NCBI GenBank assembly: GCA_038326775.1
Contig: JBBQKJ010000002.1
Coordinates: forward strand, 62,001 to 126,000
DNA length: 64,000 nucleotides
Direction of reading: 5' to 3'
From: DYIU01 sp038326775
GTDB taxonomy: Bacteria; Actinomycetota; Geothermincolia; Fen-727; Anoxymicrobiaceae
The notes below the pieces were generated by a model. That model had not been told where the DNA came from, searched no databases, and saw nothing but the letters and a program-made list of their open reading frames with translations. The stretch's first letter is position 1. Every line of letters starts with the position of its first letter. The translations under genes and the position numbers were made by a program. Shown piece by piece: positions 1 to 8,355 of this stretch.

Positions 1-1021
1 ACCGGGCCACCTCGCCCATCGCCCTCGACGTGCCCTCGACCTCGCGCGCCTGCTCCTCGCTCCCCCCGGCTATCTTCCCGGCCGCGACGTCAGCCTCCCC
101 GATGGAGCAAAGCGTCGCGTCGGTGGAAAAAGCGAGCGTCTCCGCCGCGCTCGAAAGCTGCCCGGAGATCGACCGCATCTCGAACATGAACTCGCGCAGC
201 ATGTCCAGCATCTCGTTGATGGCGTCACCGAGGTCTCCCAGCACGTCCGCTGTCGGCACCGACACCCTGGCCGTCAGGTCCCCCTTGCCGCTCGCGATCT
301 TCTTCACCTCGGCAATGACATCGAGGATTATCCTGGAGACCCCACGGTAAATATTGGTCATGACTATCGCTACCACGAGCAGCATTATGCCGCAGATCAG
401 CGGGTAGGCTATCGCCGCGAGTCGGGTTACACTCCTGCTCTGGCTCGAGGACTCCTCCACGAAGAGCTGCGCCTCGTTGTTCAGCTCCGTCGCGGCCTGA
501 ACCGTGTCCCTTATGGCGGAATCGAACTCCGCGTGCAGCGCCTCCACCCCGGGGCCACCTCCGCCGAGCGCCAGCGAGCGCTCTTCGTGAAAAAGGGAGA
601 TGGCCTTCGGGGCCCGCTCCAGGGCGGCGTCAGCCGCCAGGAAGAACGGCTCGCCCATCGGGTCGCCGCCCACGAGCCCGACCACGTCCTTCTCAAGGGA
701 CGCAATGCCCGAAAGCGCGGCCTCCAGCTGCTTCTTCCCCGCCTCAAATGCCTGGTTTGCCTCAGCAGCCTTGCCCTCCAGCAGGAGCAACTGCGCATTC
801 TCGATCAGCCCCACGCCCTCGTATAACGAGGCCGACAGGGTGAACGCCCTGGAGGCGGTGTTCGACCAGTCCCTGGCCCTCGCGCTCCGTGCGATGATCA
901 CCGCGCTGACAGCGCCAAGCGCCGCCACCAGGCAAACAGCGAAAACGGAAACCTGGAAAACGCGCATCTTGAGCGTGGGCACGGCGAAAGCGCGTCTGAA
1001 ACGTCGGGGAGGGTCACCCAT
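1..1021 (-). CDS. Methyl-accepting chemotaxis protein, 3' end beyond window
   Basis: Reading leftward from an ATG at 1021, the frame stays open to the window edge, giving about 340 residues with no stop. A hydrophobic segment lies at about residues 20-42. A helical extracytoplasmic region of roughly 140 residues follows, then a second membrane segment (about 190-212, around IAYPLICGIMLLVVAIVM). After that come a HAMP-type linker (IASGKGDLTARV, DLGDAINEML) and the start of the coiled-coil signalling domain with an SEEQAREVEGTSRAMGEVA stretch. This is the usual layout of a transmembrane receptor that controls a CheA kinase; its ligand cannot be read from sequence. The start overlaps the cheR stop by 8 bases, so the two are probably cotranslated. 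The conserved signalling hairpin tip lies outside the window. Confidence 0.85.
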   Translation of the reverse strand, partial: MGDPPRRFRRAFAVPTLKMRVFQVSVFAVCLVAALGAVSAVIIARSARARDWSNTASRAFTLSASLYEGVGLIENAQLLLLEGKAAEANQAFEAGKKQLEAALSGIASLEKDVVGLVGGDPMGEPFFLAADAALERAPKAISLFHEERSLALGGGGPGVEALHAEFDSAIRDTVQAATELNNEAQLFVEESSSQSRSVTRLAAIAYPLICGIMLLVVAIVMTNIYRGVSRIILDVIAEVKKIASGKGDLTARVSVPTADVLGDLGDAINEMLDMLREFMFEMRSISGQLSSAAETLAFSTDATLCSIGEADVAAGKIAGGSEEQAREVEGTSRAMGEVAR

Positions 1022-1874
1022 TCCTGCCTCCTCGCGCACCCAGCCTCTCCCCGGGGATGACCTTGTATATCCTCTCGGCCGGGAAGACCTGCCTCAGGAC
1101 CTTGGAAACCGCCGGCCCGGTGGTCTCGGACTTTCCCAGCACCAGGTAGCCCTCCCCCAGGATGCTCCCCACGAGTGTCTCTACGATCCTGGCCTGGACC
1201 TCCCGCTCAAAGTAGATGAGCACGTTGCGGCAGAGCACCAGGTCGAAGTGGCGCCTCGCGCCGTACTCGAGGAGGTTCGCCTTCTCGAACTTCACCCTGG
1301 CCCGGAGCTCGTCGCGCACCTTGTACTCGAGTCCCCCCCCGTTTTCTTTGATGACGAAGTAACGTTCCGCGTCGATCTCTGGAGGCAGCTCCAGCCCGCG
1401 GTAAGCGCCCGCACGCGCGATCGCCAGGCTCTTGTCGTCGTAGTCGGAACCCATCACCCGCACGTTCCACCTCGGCGCCTCGCTTCCCAGAACCTCGTTG
1501 GCAAGTATGGCGATGGAGTACGGCTCCTCGCCGCTGGAGCAGCCGGCGCTCCACACCCGGAGCGTCCTGGAATGCAACACCTCATTGGCCTCGGTGATCG
1601 CGGGCATGACCACCTCGCGGAGCTTTCCGTAGACGTCGCCGTCGCGGAAGAACTGTGTCACGTTGACGGTCAGCTCGTTCAGCAGTTTCGTGTACTCGTC
1701 CGGGTCTTTCTTGAGGGTGTTGAGATAGTCGAGGTAGCCGTCGGCCCCGGTGGCCCTGAGGCGCACGGCTATCCTGCGCTTGAGGTAGTTCTCCTTGTAC
1801 TGCTCGCAGTCCATTCCGCGGTCCGCGTAGACGCGCCTCTTGAGCAGCACGAAAGCCCGATCGTCAGAGATCAA
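1014..1874 (-). CDS. cheR: Chemotaxis protein methyltransferase CheR
   Basis: A 286-residue protein, the normal CheR length. CheR transfers a methyl group from S-adenosylmethionine to glutamates on chemoreceptors. The N-terminal helical domain has the family signature (LKRRIAVRLRATG, then NELTVNVTQFFRD, where the T/F-rich motif lies near the active site). The SAM-binding Rossmann domain shows RVWSAGCSSGEEPYSIAI and the later LVLCRNVLIYF motif. The gene is directly upstream of, and overlaps, the receptor gene on the same strand, so it most likely methylates that receptor. The ATG at 1874 opens the only reasonable frame. No CheB, CheA or CheW gene is visible in the window. Confidence 0.93.
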   Translation of the reverse strand: MISDDRAFVLLKRRVYADRGMDCEQYKENYLKRRIAVRLRATGADGYLDYLNTLKKDPDEYTKLLNELTVNVTQFFRDGDVYGKLREVVMPAITEANEVLHSRTLRVWSAGCSSGEEPYSIAILANEVLGSEAPRWNVRVMGSDYDDKSLAIARAGAYRGLELPPEIDAERYFVIKENGGGLEYKVRDELRARVKFEKANLLEYGARRHFDLVLCRNVLIYFEREVQARIVETLVGSILGEGYLVLGKSETTGPAVSKVLRQVFPAERIYKVIPGERLGARGGRNG

Positions 1875-2003
1875 AACGCCCCCGATGATTGAGTCTCGGC
1901 ACTAAATTCTATTTAAGAACCTTCGCCAACAAGCTCCTCAAAGCCTGCACGCGACCGGCGGCGGGCTCGCCTCCGCCGTCCTGCTTCGCGCCCATCCGCT
2001 TTG

Positions 2004-2032
2004 TTGACATCCACGCTCCCCTGCGTTACCTT
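2004..2032 (+). promoter_or_regulatory. Putative sigma70-type promoter of the aminotransferase gene
   Basis: TTGACA at 2004-2009 is followed after 17 bases by TACCTT at 2027-2032, which fits the relaxed TAnnnT form of the -10 box. The predicted transcript would start about 35 bases before the gene at 2076. The 200-base gap between cheR and this gene holds no other feature I can support. Confidence 0.5.
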
Positions 2033-2075
2033 CATCTGAAATCTTGAGGCCGCCCTTCGGCGGACAGGAGCAACC

Positions 2076-3320
2076 ATGTCGCCCGAAATAATCTTCGACC
2101 CCTACACTGATCTCTACTCGAGGGCGACCACACTCATCAAGTCGTCAGAAGTGCGGGACCTCATGAGCGTCACCGGGCGCTCCGACGTGATATCGTTCGC
2201 CGGCGGCCTGCCCTATATAGGCGGCCTCCCCGTCGAGGATATCGCCTCCGCCATGGACACGGTCATCCGGGAAAGTTACACGAGCGCCTTCCAGTACGGC
2301 GCGACCGAAGGCAGCGAGCTGCTCAAGACCATGCTGGTCGAGGTGATGGCCGAGGAGGGCCTGCGCGCCGAGCCGGAACACGTGATCGTGACTACCGGCA
2401 GCCAGCAGGCGCTGGACCTGCTCGGCCGCGTTTTGATAAACCCCGGGGACCGGATGGTCGTAGAGGGCCCCACTTACATAGGCGCCCTGGCGGCTTTCCG
2501 CCCCGCCGACCCTGAGTTCATAACAATACCGCTCGACGACTCGGGACTGCAGGTGGAACTCCTGGAGGAGGATCTCGAGCGCCGGTCGGGGCCGCCGCCG
2601 AAGTTCATCTACGTCGTGCCGAGCTTCCATAACCCCGGCGGGGTGACCCTCTCCCCCGGGCGGCGGGCGGCCCTCCTGGAGCTCGCCAGGCGAAGAGACC
2701 TCATCATCATCGAGGACAACCCCTACGGCATGCTCCGTTTCGAAGGTGAGCCGCTGGAGCCCATCGCCGCGAGCGACCGCAGGAGGGTCGTGTACGTCAG
2801 CACGCTGTCAAAGATAATCTCGCCCGGCATCAGGACCGGGTGGGTGCTCGCGCCGGCCCCTATACTCGAGCGCCTGGCAATGCTCAAGCAGGGAGCGGAC
2901 CTCTGCTCATCTTCCTTGAGCCAGATGTTCGCGGAGCAGTTCATCCGCCAGGGCCTCTGGAAGAAGAACCTGGATAACCTGCGGCCCATATACCGCTCGC
3001 GGCGCGACGCCATGCTCGCGGGCCTGGAGGAGCACTTCCCCGATGAGGCCCGCTGGACCCGCCCCCAGGGAGGCCTCTTCATCTGGGTCACCCTTCCCCG
3101 TTACCTGGACACGGCCAAGATGCTGCCGCTCGCCATACTGCAGAAGGTCGCCTACGTCCCTGGAACCGCGTTCTTCGCGGACGGCTCCGGCAAACATCAC
3201 CTGCGGCTGAATTTCAGCTACGCCGACGAGGATCGGATTGCGGAGGGCACAAAGCGCCTGGGCAAGGTCATCAAGAGAGAGATGCGTCTGTACCGTTCAT
3301 TGGGCCTTAGCAGGGCCTGA
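2076..3320 (+). CDS. PLP-dependent aminotransferase, class I/II (2-aminoadipate aminotransferase/LysN-like)
   Basis: 414 residues, fold type I aminotransferase. The Schiff-base lysine is in YVSTLSKIISPGIRTGW near residue 245, and the motif binding the pyridine ring is IIEDNPYGML. TTGSQQALDLLG near residue 108 is the phosphate-binding glycine/serine region. The closest family by motif is the group that includes LysN/2-aminoadipate and other alpha-amino acid transaminases, which are also the C-terminal domain of MocR regulators; here there is no N-terminal DNA-binding domain. The true amino donor is not readable. ATG at 2076 follows GACAGGAGC, a good ribosome site. It is followed by GC-rich hairpins and then ddl on the same strand. 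Confidence 0.87.
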   Translation: MSPEIIFDPYTDLYSRATTLIKSSEVRDLMSVTGRSDVISFAGGLPYIGGLPVEDIASAMDTVIRESYTSAFQYGATEGSELLKTMLVEVMAEEGLRAEPEHVIVTTGSQQALDLLGRVLINPGDRMVVEGPTYIGALAAFRPADPEFITIPLDDSGLQVELLEEDLERRSGPPPKFIYVVPSFHNPGGVTLSPGRRAALLELARRRDLIIIEDNPYGMLRFEGEPLEPIAASDRRRVVYVSTLSKIISPGIRTGWVLAPAPILERLAMLKQGADLCSSSLSQMFAEQFIRQGLWKKNLDNLRPIYRSRRDAMLAGLEEHFPDEARWTRPQGGLFIWVTLPRYLDTAKMLPLAILQKVAYVPGTAFFADGSGKHHLRLNFSYADEDRIAEGTKRLGKVIKREMRLYRSLGLSRA

Positions 3321-3325
3321 GCGCA

Positions 3326-3364
3326 TCCGGGGACGCCCCGGAGCGGCGGGCCCCGACGGGCCCG
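3326..3364 (+). terminator. Tandem GC-rich hairpins between aminotransferase and ddl
   Basis: Two perfect 7-base-pair stems lie back to back: 3326-3332 with 3336-3342 (loop ACG), and 3347-3353 with 3358-3364 (loop CGAC). There is no T tract, so this is not a classical intrinsic terminator. It could attenuate read-through into ddl or protect the upstream mRNA end. Confidence 0.4.
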
Positions 3365-3404
3365 GCCCCGCGCCGGGAAGCTCGAGCCCCGGGGAGGAGA
3401 AGGC

Positions 3405-4340
3405 ATGAAGCCGAAAATCGCAGTTCTCATGGGGGGCCGCTCTCTGGAGAGGAGCGTCTCTCTGAAGTCGGGCAGGCGGGTAGAGCGCGCCCTGAAGGAG
3501 AGGGGCTATCCTGTCATCGCCCTGGACGTGGACGAGACGCTCGTCCCGACCCTGATCAGCGAGGAGCCCGACCTGGTCTTTATCTCCCTCCACGGCAAGG
3601 ACGGCGAGGATGGGACCATCCAGGAGCTGCTCGAGATACTGGGCATGCCATTCACCGGCCCCGGGCCGCTGGCAAGCATCATCGGCTTCAACAAGGTGCT
3701 CTCCAAGGAGCTGTTCCTGGCGAGCGGCATCCCCACGCCCCGCTACTTCACCGTAAGTGAATCCACGCTGGAGGATATGGGCGCCTCTAAGCTGCTGCCT
3801 CTGGCGTGGGAGAAGATGGGCGGCCCCGTGGTTGTCAAGCCGGTCGCCCAGGGGTCCGCTCTGGGGGTGAGGATGGTGAACGAATTCGATGACCTTCCCG
3901 AGGCCCTGGTCTACGCTCTCGGCTACGACGAGCGAGTACTGCTCGAGCAGCGAATCGTCGGGCGCGAGGTCGCGGTGAGCGTCATCGGCAACGAGGAGCC
4001 GCTGGCCCTTCCGGCGGTGGAGGTGGTGCCGGAGTCGGGCTTCTTCGACTTCGAAGCGCGGTACACTCCGGGGAAGACCAACTACTTCGTGCCTGCGAGG
4101 CTGACGCCGGGGGTCGCAGGGGAGGTTCGGCGCCTTGCCCTCGAGGCGCACAGGCTGCTGCGCTGCAAGGACCTTTCCCGGGTGGACATGATAGTCGGTG
4201 AAGACGACGTGCCTTACGTGCTGGAGCTCAACATCAGCCCCGGGATGACCGAGACCAGCCTGCTGCCCATCGCCGCCGAGGAAGCGGGCATGTCTTTTCC
4301 CGACCTGGTGGAGCGCCTGGTGTCGCTGGCCCTGCTTTAG
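3405..4340 (+). CDS. ddl: D-alanine--D-alanine ligase
   Basis: 311 residues, ATP-grasp ligase that joins two D-alanines for the peptidoglycan stem peptide. The N-terminal part begins with the family start KIAVLMGGRSLERSVSLKSG. The loop HGKDGEDGTIQELLE, the ATP-binding KPVAQGSALGVRMV and the metal-binding end ELNISPGMTETSLLP are all present. ATG at 3405 has a strong GGGGAGGAG ribosome site. The gene is away from other cell-wall genes and converges on parB, with which it shares its last 4 bases. Its length is at the short end for the family, but every motif is intact. Confidence 0.93.
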   Translation: MKPKIAVLMGGRSLERSVSLKSGRRVERALKERGYPVIALDVDETLVPTLISEEPDLVFISLHGKDGEDGTIQELLEILGMPFTGPGPLASIIGFNKVLSKELFLASGIPTPRYFTVSESTLEDMGASKLLPLAWEKMGGPVVVKPVAQGSALGVRMVNEFDDLPEALVYALGYDERVLLEQRIVGREVAVSVIGNEEPLALPAVEVVPESGFFDFEARYTPGKTNYFVPARLTPGVAGEVRRLALEAHRLLRCKDLSRVDMIVGEDDVPYVLELNISPGMTETSLLPIAAEEAGMSFPDLVERLVSLALL

Positions 4341-5422
4341 TCGGGCCTGCCCCAGTGGTCGGATGGCGACAGGCCGTCCTCATCCCAAACGCCCATCTCC
4401 AGCGCCTCGGTTTCCTCAGAGGCGTCCGTCGCGGCCGCGTCATCTTCTTTGGCCCGGGCCGGGTCGAGGCCACCGGCGTCGGCTGTTTCGGGTGGGCCTG
4501 CGCCTGCATCCGACGGCTCCAGCGCTCCGCCGGCAGCGGCCCCCGGAGGCGCGGGCGCGGCGATCGCGGAGGTTATGCGCCGCAGGTCGTCCATGTTTCG
4601 AAACTCTATCACGACCTTGCCCTTCCTCTTTCCCAACGACCCTTTGACCCGCGCGTCCAGGGCCTCGGAGAGCCTCGAGAGCATTTCCTGCATCTGTTCC
4701 GGCAGTGGCGCCTTCTCCGGCGCCTTCTCCCCGGGAACCCTCGGCGCGTCCTCGACCCGGGCCGCCCCACCGAGGCCGCAAAGCTCCTCGACCTGGCGAA
4801 CGGAGAGGCCCTCGGCGATTATGCGCGAGCAAATCTCGTCCTGGAGCTTCGGCTGGTCCTGGAGGGCCAGGAGCGCACGGGCGTGACCGGTTGAAATACT
4901 TCCCTCCATGACCTCTTTCTGGATTTGTGGCACCAGCTGAAGCAGCCGTATGGTGTTGCTGATGGTCGCCCTGCTCTTGCCGACGCGGCGCGAAAGCTCC
5001 TCGTGGGTTATGGCGAAGTCATCGAGCAGCTGCTGGTAGGCGTTGGCCTCCTCTATGGCGTTGAGGTCGGACCTGTGAAGGTTCTCGATGAGCGCCATCT
5101 CCAGGGAGTCAGTCTCCGTCGTCTGCTTTACAATCGCAGGTATCTTCTCGAGCCCGGCTTCCCGCGCGGCGCGCCAGCGGCGCTCTCCGGCGACCAGTTC
5201 GTAGTCGGTGCCGACCGTCCTGACCACTATCGGCTGGACCACCCCGAACGCCTCGATCGAACGCGCCATCTGCCCGAGCAGCTCCTCGTCAAAATGCTTT
5301 CTGGGCTGCCTGGGGTTAGGCCTGATGTCCTTGACCGGTATCTCTTCCAGGCGCTGCCCCTCCGCGGTCGACGCCGAACCTATCAGCACATCCAGCCCCT
5401 TGCCCAGTCCTCTCTTCGCCAC
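4337..5422 (-). CDS. parB: Chromosome-partitioning protein ParB (CTPase/DNA clamp)
   Basis: 361 residues. ParB binds parS, spreads as a CTP-dependent clamp and loads condensin near the origin. The N-terminal part begins RGLGKGLDVLIG. The CTP-binding motifs are visible (NPRQPRKHFDEE, GERRWRA, ENLHRSDLN), followed by a helix-turn-helix region (HEELSRRVGKSRATISNTIRLLQL) that reads parS. The dimerisation segment ends at GKVVIEFRNMDDLRRI. After it comes an unusual tail of about 75 residues rich in Ala, Pro, Asp and Glu. The start is GTG at 5422 with GGAGG eight bases upstream, both inside the 3' end of parA, so the two genes overlap by 107 bases in different frames. Two parS-like sites are at 8101 and 11194. 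Confidence 0.95.
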   Translation of the reverse strand: MAKRGLGKGLDVLIGSASTAEGQRLEEIPVKDIRPNPRQPRKHFDEELLGQMARSIEAFGVVQPIVVRTVGTDYELVAGERRWRAAREAGLEKIPAIVKQTTETDSLEMALIENLHRSDLNAIEEANAYQQLLDDFAITHEELSRRVGKSRATISNTIRLLQLVPQIQKEVMEGSISTGHARALLALQDQPKLQDEICSRIIAEGLSVRQVEELCGLGGAARVEDAPRVPGEKAPEKAPLPEQMQEMLSRLSEALDARVKGSLGKRKGKVVIEFRNMDDLRRITSAIAAPAPPGAAAGGALEPSDAGAGPPETADAGGLDPARAKEDDAAATDASEETEALEMGVWDEDGLSPSDHWGRPD

Positions 5423-6224
5423 TCGACATCACCTCCTTCGCGAGCTCCATGTAAGCCCAGGCGCCTTTCGACGAGGGCTCGTACAGGATGATTGGTTTCC
5501 CGAAGCCGGGGGCTTCCGACAGCCTGACCGTCCTCGGTATCACGGTTTGAAAAGTCATGCCGGGGTACTCCCTGCGCACCTCCGCTTCGACTTCTTTTGA
5601 GAGGTTTGTCCTCGAGTCGAACATGGTGAGCAGGACGCCGGCTATCTTAAGGGACGGGTTGACATGCTGCTTCACGCGCTGGACGGTGCGGAGGAGGAAG
5701 ACAAGGCCTTCCAGGGCATAGAACTCGCACTGGATTGGAATGAGCGCCTCTGCGGCGGCTGACAGGCTGTTGATGGTCAGCAGCCCCAGCGCGGGCGGGC
5801 AGTCGATGATTATGAACTCGTAGGAGGCCCTCAACGGGTCGATCCCCGACCGAAGACGGTTCTCGCGGCTGAGCTCCGTGGCAAGCTCTATCTCCGCCGC
5901 CGCCAGGTCGAGAGTGGACGGGATGACGTCCATGCCCTCCACCGGCCCGCGCTTCACCACCCGCAACGGGTCGATGCCATCGACCAGCAACTCGTAGACA
6001 CACTCCTCAGTATTGTTATTCTCGATGCCCACACCGCTGGTCGCGTTGCCCTGGGGGTCCATGTCCACCATGAGCACTTTCTTTCCCATGGACGCCAGGC
6101 ATGCGCTCAGATTTATGGCGGTGGTGGTCTTTCCGACCCCACCTTTCTGATTTGTTATCGCAATGGCGCGCGCCAGCCGCGGACCTGCCGCGGGCGCGCC
6201 ACCGAGCGTTTCACTACCTTGCAC
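5316..6224 (-). CDS. parA: Chromosome-partitioning ATPase ParA/Soj
   Basis: Deviant Walker-A ATPase that works with ParB to separate newly copied origins. The P loop is NQKGGVGKTTTAINLS, preceded by AIAI. MVDMDPQGNATSGVG and IIIDCPPALGLLT are the other ATPase motifs. TVIPRTVRLSEAPGFGKPI is the usual C-terminal signature. I prefer GTG at 6224, just after GGGGGAGGG; GTG at 6251 would add nine residues. The family normally ends soon after YMELAKEV. Here the frame continues about 37 residues through the parB ribosome site and the first codons of parB. rsmG ends about 30 bases upstream, forming an rsmG-parA-parB operon. Confidence 0.94.
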   Translation of the reverse strand: MQGSETLGGAPAAGPRLARAIAITNQKGGVGKTTTAINLSACLASMGKKVLMVDMDPQGNATSGVGIENNNTEECVYELLVDGIDPLRVVKRGPVEGMDVIPSTLDLAAAEIELATELSRENRLRSGIDPLRASYEFIIIDCPPALGLLTINSLSAAAEALIPIQCEFYALEGLVFLLRTVQRVKQHVNPSLKIAGVLLTMFDSRTNLSKEVEAEVRREYPGMTFQTVIPRTVRLSEAPGFGKPIILYEPSSKGAWAYMELAKEVMSSGEERTGQGAGCADRFGVDRGGAAPGRDTGQGHQA

Positions 6225-6257
6225 GGACCCTCCCCCGGGAACCCAACGCACACTATC

Positions 6258-6914
6258 TTACAACTTCTCGATTACCACAAGCGAGAGACCGCTCCGCTCG
6301 GCGATCGACCGGGGGAGTGGTGGCCTGAGGATCCCCGCCACCTTCCCACCGGAGGCTTCGATGGCCGCGCTCGCCGCCTCCACCTCCACAAGGACATCGC
6401 TCTGCTTGAGCGCGATGTACCTTCCGCCGGGCCTCAGCAGTCCCAGCGCGACGCCTGCCGTCTCCTCGAGCCCACCCGCCGCTCTCGAGACACAGGCATC
6501 GGGCTCTTCAGAACCCACGAGGCTCTCCGCCCTGGCCCTGGCTACCCGGGCATTGCCGATCCCGCACGCGCCGATCGCCTCCGCGAGAAAAGCCGCTTTC
6601 CTCCCCGATGACTCGACCATCGTCACTTCCCATTCGGGGCACGCAACTGCCAGGACCACGCCCAGCAGCCCCCCTCCGCTCCCTATCTCCAGAACGCGCG
6701 TCGGGCCTCGCTTCAGGGCGGCGAGCAACGTGACCGACTCTGCGATCGCGGCTGGCGCGCGCTCCTGCAAGGCCCGCGACGTCAGCCCCGCCCATGCTCT
6801 CTTTTCCTCAAGCATGCCGACGTAGCGCTCGATCAAGCCTTTCTTCTCATCGAAATCCTCGACACCGTATAGCTCAAAGACCTCTTCCAGGGCCCGCCAG
6901 TCTCTTCTTTCCAA
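6258..6914 (-). CDS. rsmG: 16S rRNA (guanine-527-N7)-methyltransferase RsmG
   Basis: 218 residues, normal length for RsmG/GidB, which methylates G527 of 16S rRNA using SAM. The SAM-binding motif is VLEIGSGGGLLGVVLA. The downstream segments VESSGRKAAFL and VSRAAGGLEETAGVALGLLRPGGRYIALK match the family. The start is TTG at 6914, preceded by AAGGAGG. It is first in the minus-strand rsmG-parA-parB group, a common origin-proximal arrangement. In many genomes mnmE or mnmG, or both, sit just upstream; here that place is a 1.4 kb stretch without genes. Confidence 0.93.
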   Translation of the reverse strand: MERRDWRALEEVFELYGVEDFDEKKGLIERYVGMLEEKRAWAGLTSRALQERAPAAIAESVTLLAALKRGPTRVLEIGSGGGLLGVVLAVACPEWEVTMVESSGRKAAFLAEAIGACGIGNARVARARAESLVGSEEPDACVSRAAGGLEETAGVALGLLRPGGRYIALKQSDVLVEVEAASAAIEASGGKVAGILRPPLPRSIAERSGLSLVVIEKL

Positions 6915-8100
6915 TTTATCCTCTTTCCCTCCTTGTAACGGGCCTGACTGTTTCTCTACTTGAGATTATTTGTAAACCTTAAGTCAACATAGATACATAA
7001 AATACCAATTACTGCCATATTCTCCCCGGCACCGTACGGTTATCACATCCGTCTCTATCACTCCACCGACTTGAAACGCCTGTCTGTCTCGGGAAGCTGA
7101 TTTCGCGCCCCCATGGGCTGGTCCCGGTCCTGCGTCCGGGCCCTGGCGCCCCCCCCCGGGGAATTACCCGATGCCAATCTAACAAACGATCCCCTGGTTA
7201 TTAGATCAGCCTCTCCTCGATTGCGCTTTTCAATATCTCCCCGGAAGTCCGGCGTGCCGCCGCACTATGCTTCTCCGACCCTGTTTCTCCCGGTCAGCCT
7301 ACCGGACAGCGCACCTATCGCTTTGCGCATTGGCGAATCGGCACTGGCCATGCGGAAGCTCACAAATAAAACCGCGCGACTGCTGTCAGGATAGCCTATT
7401 CCCTTCTTGCGCGCACACCGTCCCCTCGCATGGCTCCATCGCCATTCCACATGTCACCCGGCCCTTGCCCGGGTCTCAAACCTCCTCGAATCTCCCTCGA
7501 AACCCAGCCTTGAGGTATCCAGCGTGCCGCATATGCCGGACTTATCCTCCCACGCGTGCTCTCCTCTATCCCGTTGCTCTCAACGGCCGCGCAACAGCCC
7601 TGACAGCCTTGACACCCCTGACACCGACGCTGCTCTGCGCTGGAGGCGCTCCGCGCCGCGCGGCCCCATTCCGTTGACCCCTTATCCCAATTCGCCCTTT
7701 TTTTCCGGATGCCTCCTCATCCTCTAGGCATCCCTGCCCAACCCATGCCTCCCCCTGCTCTTGAACCTGCAGTACCCCACTCCGATCCAAGCCTGTGAAC
7801 GCCTGGTAAAACCCTGCCGCATGCGTCCGGACTCATCGTTGCCTGAAATCAACGAAAGCACCGCACGGCTCTCTTCTCTGGTCTCTCCGGTCTATTTTCT
7901 TGCTTTTCTCCCATTCAGCAGGAGAGTGCTTCTGCTTGCGACCAGTTTTCTCCAAAGAATCGCTCCGGCCGACTGGGTCGCCCCGCCTTCCGGCACCGTC
8001 TCCAGGCTCCCTCCATCACTATGCCCGCAGCAGGCACCCATCTCCTTTGCCAACGCGCCATTTCTCCGTCCAGCCTCGTTCCTTTTTGTCATCATCAAGA
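6915..8100. other. Gene-free stretch, pyrimidine-rich on the plus strand
   Basis: About 1.2 kb upstream of rsmG with no reading frame that resembles a protein. Open frames here are short, mutually overlapping and low in complexity. From about 7,020 to 8,060 the plus strand is visibly rich in C and T, with many CCCT and TCTC runs, unlike the flanking genes. A TTGACT on the minus strand near 6,984 could belong to an rsmG promoter, but I see no convincing -10 box at the right distance. I see no tRNA or rRNA signature. Confidence 0.5.
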
Positions 8101-8116
8101 TGTTTCACGTGAAACG
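8101..8116. promoter_or_regulatory. parS: parS-like centromere site 1
   Basis: The 16 bases TGTTTCACGTGAAACG match the widely conserved palindromic ParB-binding consensus TGTTTCACGTGAAACA at 15 of 16 positions; only the last base differs. The site is in the gene-free stretch, about 2.7 kb from parB and about 8 kb from the unwinding site, a typical distance for parS. Confidence 0.85.
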
Positions 8117-8147
8117 TTCGGGTCCAGTTTTCAACATTGCAAGCCAA

Positions 8148-8168
8148 TTATTCACAATCTGTGGATAA
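8148..8168. promoter_or_regulatory. Pair of inverted DnaA boxes
   Basis: TTATTCACA at 8148-8156 on the plus strand and TGTGGATAA at 8160-8168 (TTATCCACA on the minus strand) face each other across three bases. The second is a perfect DnaA box and the first differs at one position that the consensus allows. They lie 32 bases from parS site 1. Confidence 0.65.
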
Positions 8169-8355
8169 CCTTCCCAGACCAGTATGCACTTCCTTCGATG
8201 TCCCAGGGGCTGTGTCCAGCCCCATGCCTTCCTTGTTCCTCCATGTGCTGAGAGCCTGTTGCATAGACCTTTGACAATCATAGACCCGGGGCAGGAATCC
8301 CGCTTGTATTGCTGGAACAACAACTATAGGGGCAATACGAGTCAAGGGAGATGGC

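Noticed and set aside
600..1892. A 430-residue open frame on the plus strand opposite cheR and the receptor gene
   Set aside because: It is the antisense of well-conserved CheR and receptor sequence and has low-complexity Arg/Pro/Ala content with no domain.
1900..1925. A flagellar sigma-28 promoter for cheR
   Set aside because: TTAAAT and GCCGAGAC are present but the gap between them is far too short for the sigma-28 consensus.
6915..8355. A structured RNA (SRP RNA, tmRNA or RNase P RNA) in the gap beside rsmG
   Set aside because: I looked for the conserved core motifs of these RNAs by eye on both strands and saw none. A covariance-model search would be decisive.
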